Assembly: GCA_016708105.1 (NCBI GenBank)
Contig: JADJGJ010000001.1
Coordinates: 248,001 to 312,000 of the forward strand
DNA: 64,000 bases
Origin: Crocinitomicaceae bacterium
GTDB taxonomy: Bacteria; Bacteroidota; Bacteroidia; Flavobacteriales_D; Crocinitomicaceae
Reading direction: 5' to 3'
In this document: positions 56,605-64,000 of the stretch, one piece after another
Layout: every line of letters starts with the position of its first letter
How positions within the stretch are numbered: position 1 is the first letter of the stretch
The notes under the pieces: generated by a model
The model's database searches: none
What the model was told of the DNA's origin: nothing
Seen by the model: only the letters and a program-made list of their open reading frames with translations
Position numbers and translations under genes: made by a program

Positions 56605-59600
56605 GCAAAGTAGTTCTAGTCATATTATTATTGTTTTCTATCAACGGATTTACTCAACGGGTTGATCTTGCTATTCAAAAAGGACATTCAGACCAGATTG
56701 TGCTGCTTGAATATTCTGTGCAAGGTAACTACCTCGCGAGCCTTGCGGCAAATAATGAGGTATTGATTTGGGAAATGAATCACCTCAAAACCATGAGTAG
56801 TTTTAAAATTGATCATCGGGATCATATCCTGGGAATGAAATTTTCTGATGATGAAAAAAAGCTCATTGTTAAAACTGATTTTTCAGTGTATGAATATGAA
56901 TTGAAAACATCAGAATTGAAAGAGAATAAAAATATTACTGACACTGATTTCAGAAAGAAAACTTACTTTTTTGATCAAACAGGACAGTACGAAGTGTACA
57001 TTGAAAACGGCGCCATTAAAAAGAAACTTAAAGGCAAAAAAAGAAAAAAATACAGCCTTGCCGTTAACTATCTGAATGCACCATTTAATGCAGTGGATGT
57101 TTCAGTTGAAAAGAATTTATTAGTGGGTGTGGCGGCAGATGAAATCATTTATGTTTATAATTATCAAAGCGGGAATAAACTAAAAGAATTGCGCGCGCAC
57201 CGCTCAGCCATTTTGGATGTACGGTTTACCAAAGACGGAAAATATTTTGTGACTGCCGGCAAAGATAGAAGTATTGTGGTGTGGGACTCAGAAACACTGG
57301 AAATTAAAGCACGAATCAGCTCAAACGTATTCCAAAAAAATACGGCTGTTTTCAGTGAAGACGGAATGAGAATTTATATAGGTGATGAGTTGGGATATAT
57401 TTATGAAATTGATTTTGCTGATTTGTTTCCGCGCGTAAATGTTACCCGGCCTGATTTGCATGCCGTGAATCGTATATTGCGCGTGCACCAAGGTGATAAA
57501 ATGGGATATTATGTTTCATCTTCAAGTAACCAGGTTTACTACAAAGAAAATCTTGCCGCAAAAAAACCAATTGCATCTTATACTTTGCGTGACAGACAAT
57601 TTGTGCATACTAAAAAAATGATTTTGCAAAATTGGTTTGGTACTTATCAGGAACCAATTGGATCTGTTACCGCCATGGACGTGTCACCTGATAAAAAACA
57701 TATTGTATACACCGGCTGGTCTGAAATTCCCAATATTGCACTGGCTAGCACAGAGAAAGGAAAAACACGACATCTCTATAATACCGCTGATTGGAGACAA
57801 TGGACTGATGTAGCATTCAGTTCTGATTCAACCTTTGTCGCAACGCTTGATTCATCCAATATTTTATTCAAATGGAAAATTACCGGAAAACATGAAAATG
57901 ATTTTTTAATACAGAAAGATACTTTGCCTTTCATGATTAAAAATTTTGAATTCCTTGGCAATGACAAGTTATGGTTGAATTCTCTAAAGTATGGTCAGTT
58001 TATTTACCAAATGAATGATCGTAAACTTGTGCAGACATTAACGCAAGACGCTAATCAAATATTTTTTCGTGATCATTTTGTTATTGTAAGTACACCAGCG
58101 CACAATTTAATTTTCTATGATTTAAATGAACAAAAAATTCATCATGAGTTTGCCGGACATTCAGATTATATTACAGACATTAATTTTCATCCGGATGGAG
58201 ATAAATTTATCACATCAAGTAAAGACGGAACGCTGAAACTATGGAGCTTAAAAAACAAAGAAATGCTGGTAACCCTCATTCCGTTCAGAAATAAAGAATT
58301 CGTATTCATTTTAGAAAATAATTACTACCTGATAACCAAAGGGGCATTGAAAGAAATTGGATTTAAACATGAGGGCGAATATTTTTTTCCTGATCAGTTT
58401 GACTTGAAATATAATCGTCCGGATAAAGTGTTGGAGAAAATTGGTTTTTCAACACCTGATGTGATAGAGGCATACCATAAAGCTTATTTGAAGAGATTGA
58501 AAAAAATGAACTTCACCGAAGATCAACTCAATGGAGATTTTCATTTGCCGAGTATTGAAATCACTAATTTGGCAGAACTGAGCCGCAACACATTTGATGC
58601 AAGCGTTTCTATTGGAATTCACGCCATAGATACTAAGTATGAGCTTGACCGAATCAACGTATGGATTAATGAAGTAGAAGTAAAAGAAATCAATTTAAAA
58701 TCACAACAAGTGAAAGAATTTTCAGACCGTTTTAGTTTATCACTTGGGCGCGGAAGAAATAAAATTGAAGTAAGTGTGCTGAATCAGAATGGTGTTGAAA
58801 GTTATAAAAAAACAGTGATCATCCATTCTGATGCCGGAAAAGAAAAACCTGATTTATATGTGCTTGCAATTGGCGTGAGTAAATATCAGCAGACAGAGTT
58901 TAATTTGAATTATGCTGCAAAAGATGCCTTGGATATTTGTACTACCATGCAAAATAGTCCGGGCTTTTCTAATGTGTACACGAAATCATTAACCGATGAT
59001 CAGGTAACATTAGAGAATTTAACGCAGGCAAAACCATTTTTAGAACAAGCTGATATCAATGATGTAGTGCTGGTATTTGTTGCAGGACACGGAGTATTAG
59101 ATGAAAATTTTGATTATTATTTTGCCTCACATGACATTGATTTTAGAGCGCCTGAAAAAAGAGGCATACCGTATGAATCAATTGAATTTTTATTAGATAA
59201 AATTAAAGCGCTTAAAAAATTATTATTCCTGGACACCTGTCATAGCGGTGAAGTAGATAAAGATGAAATTCAAATTGATACCACTGAGTCTCGTCCCGTT
59301 GATGGCGAATTACTTTTCAGATCAGCCGGTAATCTAGTAAAATATACCGACACGCCATTTGGTTTAAAAAGCATCAATGAATTAACAAAAACCTTGTTTA
59401 CTGATTTGCGTCGCGGAACGGGAGCAACAGTTATTTCTAGTTCAGGTGGAGTAGAACTATCTATTGAGGGCGGTGAATACAAAAACGGATTATTCACCTA
59501 TTGTTTGATCCAGGGATTAGTAAACGGTCAAGCCGACATCAACAAAGACAAACAAATTAATGTTTCAGAAATTCAGGTGTATATCCGCGATGAGGTGTTT

Positions 59601-59672
59601 AAACTTTCCAAAGGATTACAAACGCCCACTTCACGCATCCAAAATAATGAGTTGGATTATCGAATTTGGTGA
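56601..59672 (+). CDS. Exported WD40-repeat protein with C-terminal caspase (C14) domain
   Basis: This 1023-residue protein starts with a signal peptide (MSKVVLVILLLFSINGFTQR). WD40 repeats fill about residues 20-600 (ILDVRFTKDGKYFVTAGKDR, SIVVWDSETLE, GHSDYITDINFHPDGDKFIT, DGTLKLWSLKN). A beta-rich linker follows, then a caspase-fold peptidase from about residue 750 (DLYVLAIGVSKYQQTEFNLN). The catalytic His is in FVAGHGVLDEN (near residue 828) and the Cys in LFLDTCHSGEVDKDE (near residue 877). Both are intact. It is predicted to act outside the cytoplasm. It is the last gene of the coupled four-gene operon, so it may be anchored through its neighbours. Cleavage targets are unknown. Confidence 0.9.
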   Translation: MSKVVLVILLLFSINGFTQRVDLAIQKGHSDQIVLLEYSVQGNYLASLAANNEVLIWEMNHLKTMSSFKIDHRDHILGMKFSDDEKKLIVKTDFSVYEYELKTSELKENKNITDTDFRKKTYFFDQTGQYEVYIENGAIKKKLKGKKRKKYSLAVNYLNAPFNAVDVSVEKNLLVGVAADEIIYVYNYQSGNKLKELRAHRSAILDVRFTKDGKYFVTAGKDRSIVVWDSETLEIKARISSNVFQKNTAVFSEDGMRIYIGDELGYIYEIDFADLFPRVNVTRPDLHAVNRILRVHQGDKMGYYVSSSSNQVYYKENLAAKKPIASYTLRDRQFVHTKKMILQNWFGTYQEPIGSVTAMDVSPDKKHIVYTGWSEIPNIALASTEKGKTRHLYNTADWRQWTDVAFSSDSTFVATLDSSNILFKWKITGKHENDFLIQKDTLPFMIKNFEFLGNDKLWLNSLKYGQFIYQMNDRKLVQTLTQDANQIFFRDHFVIVSTPAHNLIFYDLNEQKIHHEFAGHSDYITDINFHPDGDKFITSSKDGTLKLWSLKNKEMLVTLIPFRNKEFVFILENNYYLITKGALKEIGFKHEGEYFFPDQFDLKYNRPDKVLEKIGFSTPDVIEAYHKAYLKRLKKMNFTEDQLNGDFHLPSIEITNLAELSRNTFDASVSIGIHAIDTKYELDRINVWINEVEVKEINLKSQQVKEFSDRFSLSLGRGRNKIEVSVLNQNGVESYKKTVIIHSDAGKEKPDLYVLAIGVSKYQQTEFNLNYAAKDALDICTTMQNSPGFSNVYTKSLTDDQVTLENLTQAKPFLEQADINDVVLVFVAGHGVLDENFDYYFASHDIDFRAPEKRGIPYESIEFLLDKIKALKKLLFLDTCHSGEVDKDEIQIDTTESRPVDGELLFRSAGNLVKYTDTPFGLKSINELTKTLFTDLRRGTGATVISSSGGVELSIEGGEYKNGLFTYCLIQGLVNGQADINKDKQINVSEIQVYIRDEVFKLSKGLQTPTSRIQNNELDYRIW

Positions 59673-59871
59673 GAACATATCTTCACTTCGTGTTATGCAA
59701 CACAATAGAATCGTGTCAATTGGGTTGTAATAGGTAGGCGTTCATGCAGGCTCATGTCGCAATCTGAGCTTACGCAGGAAATTCAGTTTGCAACCCGTGG
59801 AATTTTCTTTAAAATCCTAATGCTAATTAGAAATTATCGAGTTAAATTTTATCGCCGGATCACTGCATCAC

Positions 59872-62800
59872 TTATCTCCCCTGCAATATCAATTTCTCCG
59901 TGTGTATTACATCATCTGAAACTATTTTCACTAGATAAATTCCGTTTGTGAATTCTTGCAAATCGGCTTGTATTTGTTGATATCCTTCAGCGTTATTGTC
60001 AGTGATTTCATAATAATAAATTACTTCACCAAATTCATTATAAATACTTACGGTTACTGTATTACCGGTAACATTATCAAGATTTATATTGACTATTCCA
60101 TCTGTTGGATTTGGAAAAATTTGCACCACATAATTTTCATTTTTTTGTTCATCAATTCCAACGGCGTAACCAACGCTGAACGAATATTTGCTGTAGTGTC
60201 CGAAATCATTTTCAAATACGTAAAGTGTGCTGCCGCCGACTTGACGCAGGCGTAAAAATCCGCTGGTTTCTCCTTCTCCTCCGCTTGAGGTTGGTATGGC
60301 TGAATACCAGAATCCAAGTCCGTCATGATCGCTGTCAGTGATTTCTACTGTATAACATCCTTCAGCTAAATAAAAGGTGTCTTTATACTCAGTGGTATTG
60401 GTTAAATCTGTACGTGAAAAAATAATATTTCCATCACCGTCTTTTAAAAATAAATCATTCTCAACGGCTTTATTATTTGTTTTAAACCAGATATAAAATG
60501 GCTCGTTGATTACCGGTGCGGGTTCAAAATAGACGGTGAATTCATTGTTGTTTTCGTACTCGTCAAATTGTCCGTTTGCTTTGTAAACACGGGCCGTAAA
60601 ATAATTTTCACCCAGGTAATCATTCCACCAAATTGGATCAATAGGAATTTCAACAATTTCTTGTTCCAGAAATTCCAAACTACCGGTCCATGTATAAGTA
60701 ATTACGTTATTTCCAAATTGACCAATCCAAATATTTATTTCTGCAGATGTGAGTGTTTCAGATCCGGTGTTTTGTAAAATAATGCGCGGATTTTGGCAAG
60801 TAGGATTAAACTTGCTGTAATATTCCCAATCATTTGGATTAAGTACGTCAACAATGGCCGCATCTAAGTTAAAATTAGGCGCACCATACGTGATCAGGTG
60901 CATACTCATAACGTAATTTCCATTGCCTTGCGCAGGATCTGTTGATGGCACATCTTCAATGTCATAATCAATACTGGTAGTTGAACCCGGACTTACAAAA
61001 GGGGTAATATCAAATTCATAATCCGTTACTTTATCTCCAGGGCACCAACCTTCACGAGCGTAAGGCCAAGTTCCCCCTTGTCCGGTATTTGGGTTATCAC
61101 CACATTCAGTTTCTTGCCAAATTTCCCATAAAAATCTTGGCGTGCCATCTATGAGAATTTCATGATCACGACCAACTCCATTGCCCCACTCACAACAATT
61201 GTTTGATCCGTTGTGTCCATGACCTGTAATGCGAGTTTTGATTTTAAACATATCACCTGCTGCATCTAACGAAACAGTTTGTGCTGACAAATTCAAATCG
61301 TTATCTAAATTTGAATACGAATAACTTTGTAAACCATCCCATAATTGATCAACACCAAGTACATCACGCGGTGGTGTTCCAACTACAAAAACAAATTTTA
61401 CATCAATTAATTCTTGTGTATTATGTGCGCTGAAATCAACATCACCCATGAGCAATGACTGATAGTCTGTCACGTCATACACATAGGTGAATCCGTTGGG
61501 GCCAAGATCAAATCCAATTCCGTATGGCGTAATGTATCTTCCAATTTCAAACGGAATAATTACTTCATAAGGCTCTTCATAATACGTGAGAGTTTCGTTG
61601 GTTAGGTTTACATCTGCTCCAACATAAACTGAATCAGTTTTTGCACCAAGATGATTGTAGGTGTATGAATATCCGGCAGGATACTGATGCAGAATTTGTG
61701 CCATGGTAAATTTTCTTCCTTCAACTTGGAATTCGATTATATCAATAGATGGCGCCATCAACGAATCAATAATCAAAACTGAATCAAGTACGGCCGTGAA
61801 AGTTCCCTGTACGAAAGAAATGTCCGGGCGAATATTACTCAAAGAAAATCCGGTTTGAGATTCACCATAAAATTCAATCATGTCAGGTGTATTGCTTGCA
61901 GCATCATGATTATTTCCTGATTTATCAAGCACTGAAGCAGTGTTATCAAAATCATAATACAGTACAAGATTACCATAATCAGGATGTGCGGGAGTAATTT
62001 TTTCATTGGTCCAAGCGGCAATTACTGCGGGTGATAATTCAGTATTCCAAACTGTGAATTCATCCAGTTGACCTGCCCAAAAATAATTTCCACCTTCAGA
62101 ATTACCAATGCGGAATTGATTGATGATACCTGCATCTAAATTTTTTGCTGTACCGGAGTGCCATAAAATTCCATCACGATAAATTTCCATCGTTCCATCA
62201 GATGAATTTTTTGTAAATGCCCAATGATGCCATTCACCTTCATAGTCTGATGTGAGAGCTGCTTTTTCAATACGATCATAGCCTGCGCCTTCACCGGCAT
62301 CCCAGTAAATAGTTCCATTTGACCATGGAAAATGCACGTTGAGTAAACGATTATTCAAACTGTCATATCCTTCCAAAACAGATGTGTTTGCAGGCAGATA
62401 ATTTACATCACCATTAGCCCAGAACGTGATGGTAATCTGATCTTGAAAATTATAATTAGTTAAATCAACATCTACAAATTCTCCGGCAGCAATATTGAGA
62501 TAGCCTAATCGTTCGTTTGTATATGCAACGCTGTTGTTAGTAGTTGTCTCACCATTTAATACAGTGGCTGTTCCTCCGCTTACAAAATTTTCAAATGAAA
62601 TGTCAAGTAAAATTCCTGAAGAGCCGTCATAATTAAATGCGTTTGTAAGATCAATAGTTTGAATTCCGGCAGATGCAAAACTGGTATTTTTATCATAGAC
62701 AATTGTCCAACCTGAAAAATCTGTCGCGGTAATTTCAGTGGCAGATGTATGTTTCATTTTAATGGTCAGATGGCCCATTGAACTGCCCTGAATAGACAGA

Positions 62801-63363
62801 TCAAATCGCAGTTTTGAAATGTCTCCGGCGGTAATAAGTGCGGTGGCAATTTCTGATGCCGTCCACAAAATTTGCGTGTGTTGTGTTGCATTGTCAGCAG
62901 CAAAGGGATAATTGCACGCAACAGTTCCTGAGCCTATTGCATGATCTTCATCTGTACCGGTATAGGTGGTGAATTTTTGGTAATTTTCATAATAGTGATA
63001 GTATGGATTATTCACATAAGAAACGGTTGCAGGATCAGTTCCATTCACAAAATATTTTGACTTGTTTACTTCAACACTGTCAAAGGTGCCGGTATGATTC
63101 CATATTTGCGAATATACCAGGTAATCCCATTCACCGCAATTGTAAGAATCCCACGTGGTGAGCGGGTCACATTTCAGGTTGTAATACATGAGCACTTTTT
63201 CAAATTCCATACTTTGCAATTCAGGTGGAAAACTGAAAATAGCACGTCTCGTTGTTATGGAATCATAGGTAAATGTCTGCACGGTGATGGTGTCTTGCGT
63301 CCATGAATTGAAATGGAGAAGACCGATTATTAAAAAACAGAAAACAGAAGATAGAATGCGCAT
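59872..63363 (-). CDS. T9SS-secreted protein with PNGase F-like and LamG domains
   Basis: This 1163-residue protein has a signal peptide (residues 1-22). An N-terminal PNGase F-like domain (LKCDPLTTWDSYNCGEWDYL, about residues 40-110) is separated from its second half near residues 640-800 (VVGTPPRDVLGVDQLWDG, CCEWGNGVGRDHEILIDGTP, WPYAREGWCPGDKVTDYEFD). A LamG-like domain lies between (ITFWANGDVNYLPANTSVLE, WHHWAFTKNSSDGTMEIYRD, QLDEFTVWNTELSPAVIAAW). The C-terminus (VVQIFPNPTDGIVNINLDN) is a T9SS type A sorting domain. It may act on N-glycoproteins at the cell surface. Catalytic residues of PNGase F were not all confirmed. Confidence 0.87.
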   Translation of the reverse strand: MRILSSVFCFLIIGLLHFNSWTQDTITVQTFTYDSITTRRAIFSFPPELQSMEFEKVLMYYNLKCDPLTTWDSYNCGEWDYLVYSQIWNHTGTFDSVEVNKSKYFVNGTDPATVSYVNNPYYHYYENYQKFTTYTGTDEDHAIGSGTVACNYPFAADNATQHTQILWTASEIATALITAGDISKLRFDLSIQGSSMGHLTIKMKHTSATEITATDFSGWTIVYDKNTSFASAGIQTIDLTNAFNYDGSSGILLDISFENFVSGGTATVLNGETTTNNSVAYTNERLGYLNIAAGEFVDVDLTNYNFQDQITITFWANGDVNYLPANTSVLEGYDSLNNRLLNVHFPWSNGTIYWDAGEGAGYDRIEKAALTSDYEGEWHHWAFTKNSSDGTMEIYRDGILWHSGTAKNLDAGIINQFRIGNSEGGNYFWAGQLDEFTVWNTELSPAVIAAWTNEKITPAHPDYGNLVLYYDFDNTASVLDKSGNNHDAASNTPDMIEFYGESQTGFSLSNIRPDISFVQGTFTAVLDSVLIIDSLMAPSIDIIEFQVEGRKFTMAQILHQYPAGYSYTYNHLGAKTDSVYVGADVNLTNETLTYYEEPYEVIIPFEIGRYITPYGIGFDLGPNGFTYVYDVTDYQSLLMGDVDFSAHNTQELIDVKFVFVVGTPPRDVLGVDQLWDGLQSYSYSNLDNDLNLSAQTVSLDAAGDMFKIKTRITGHGHNGSNNCCEWGNGVGRDHEILIDGTPRFLWEIWQETECGDNPNTGQGGTWPYAREGWCPGDKVTDYEFDITPFVSPGSTTSIDYDIEDVPSTDPAQGNGNYVMSMHLITYGAPNFNLDAAIVDVLNPNDWEYYSKFNPTCQNPRIILQNTGSETLTSAEINIWIGQFGNNVITYTWTGSLEFLEQEIVEIPIDPIWWNDYLGENYFTARVYKANGQFDEYENNNEFTVYFEPAPVINEPFYIWFKTNNKAVENDLFLKDGDGNIIFSRTDLTNTTEYKDTFYLAEGCYTVEITDSDHDGLGFWYSAIPTSSGGEGETSGFLRLRQVGGSTLYVFENDFGHYSKYSFSVGYAVGIDEQKNENYVVQIFPNPTDGIVNINLDNVTGNTVTVSIYNEFGEVIYYYEITDNNAEGYQQIQADLQEFTNGIYLVKIVSDDVIHTEKLILQGR

Positions 63364-63450
63364 GATGTAAATTTTGTTATCTGTAAAGATAAGATTACAT
63401 GCTCAAAATCACGAAACGGAAAAGCGCTTAAATTGAAATCCTAACTCGAT

Positions 63451-63846
63451 TTAGGATTCTTGTTTGTTTTGTAACCGAACGAACTGAAATATAAATACAA
63501 TCCAAGCAATCACAAAAGAAACACCGCCAAGCGGAACGAGATAAACAAAGAATTTAAGTACAGGTACTTTCTCATGAAAGCAATATAAATAAATACAACC
63601 TGAAAACAAGGACACACCGATTAAGGTGAGAATAAAAAACCAGCGCAAATTGCATTTTAATTTTTCGAAACCAATACCAAAAATGAGAAGAGCGAAGCCC
63701 GCATAAAATTGATAACGCACTCCTTTTTCAAAACTATCAATCAAGTTGGGTTGGGCAAATTTTTCAAGTGCGTGTGCGGCAAAGGCGCCAAGCAGAATAC
63801 CGGTGCAAATCAAAATTGATCCGGTAACAATAAATTGTTTGGACAT
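63451..63846 (-). CDS. DUF423 membrane protein
   Basis: This 131-residue protein has four hydrophobic helices. Signatures are ILLGAFAAHALEKF near residue 20 and RYQFYAGFALLIFGIGFEKL. The family occurs widely in bacteria and its function is unknown. A TACCTTTA box lies at 63869-63876 on the minus strand, 22 bp before the start. It stands alone, 87 bp upstream of the start of the PNGase-like gene on the same strand. Confidence 0.85.
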   Translation of the reverse strand: MSKQFIVTGSILICTGILLGAFAAHALEKFAQPNLIDSFEKGVRYQFYAGFALLIFGIGFEKLKCNLRWFFILTLIGVSLFSGCIYLYCFHEKVPVLKFFVYLVPLGGVSFVIAWIVFIFQFVRLQNKQES

Positions 63847-64000
63847 GATGTGTGGGGTTAGGTGAGGATAAAGGTAGGGAAAAAATCAGGTATAGGTTTT
63901 TACTTTTTAAATGCGTAATGGAAATTAATTTCTGGTGATGATGCATCTCATTTTACCCCAACGTAAAAAGTAATCGCTTCACATGCGCACGAGTCTATTT

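Overview
The window looks like a chromosomal segment of a member of the Bacteroidota, probably Flavobacteriales. The reasons are: four secreted proteins with a C-terminal type IX secretion (T9SS) sorting domain, LytTR/LytS-type regulation with a periplasmic propeller, a 47-bp type II-C CRISPR repeat, and a recurrent TAnnTTT(G/A) box a short way upstream of several start codons, which fits the Bacteroidota promoter. No rRNA or tRNA gene was recognised.

Layout. 1-4541: end of a respiratory nitrate reductase operon (narG partial, narH, narJ and a fused cytochrome c-NarI), then a ModE-like DNA-binding protein. 4619-14613: outer-membrane and T9SS-secreted proteins, a LytTR response regulator with its propeller-type histidine kinase, and small exported proteins. 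14656-15883: an AAA ATPase gene bracketed by matching palindromes. 16049-28957: a complete type II-C CRISPR-Cas locus, with about 70 spacers, cas2, cas1, cas9 and a predicted tracrRNA. An IS4-type element sits inside one CRISPR repeat, and a decayed IS5-type element lies beyond the tracrRNA. 30746-32149: dtd and rsgA. 32241-42418: an 11-subunit complex I operon (nuoABCDHIJKLMN, no nuoEFG). It is transcribed divergently from a ferredoxin gene and korAB (42476-45748). 45891-53859: urocanate hydratase, an M14 carboxypeptidase, a GH3-family protein, two very small membrane proteins and a ferredoxin-NADP reductase. 54172-59672: a four-gene coupled operon ending in an exported WD40-caspase protein. 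59872-63846: a PNGase F-like T9SS protein and a DUF423 membrane protein.

How parts fit together. The nitrate reductase takes electrons through a membrane cytochrome b that here carries its own cytochrome c. The 2-oxoacid:ferredoxin oxidoreductase, the ferredoxin and a complex I without its NADH module sit head to head, so reduced ferredoxin is the likely electron donor to quinone. The CRISPR repeat carries a Bacteroidota-like promoter (TTG, 18 nt, TATCTTTG), and the repeat 5' half pairs with the tracrRNA anti-repeat. A terminator after the last repeat supports left-to-right crRNA transcription, opposite to the cas genes.

The most notable observations are: (1) two spacers that match except at two positions in the PAM-proximal seed, (2) two spacers that overlap on opposite strands with one third-position difference, (3) an IS insertion in a repeat with a clean 9-bp duplication, (4) the exported WD40-caspase operon, and (5) the complex I/ferredoxin/KorAB cluster. 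All functional calls come from reading sequence alone; no database search was run.
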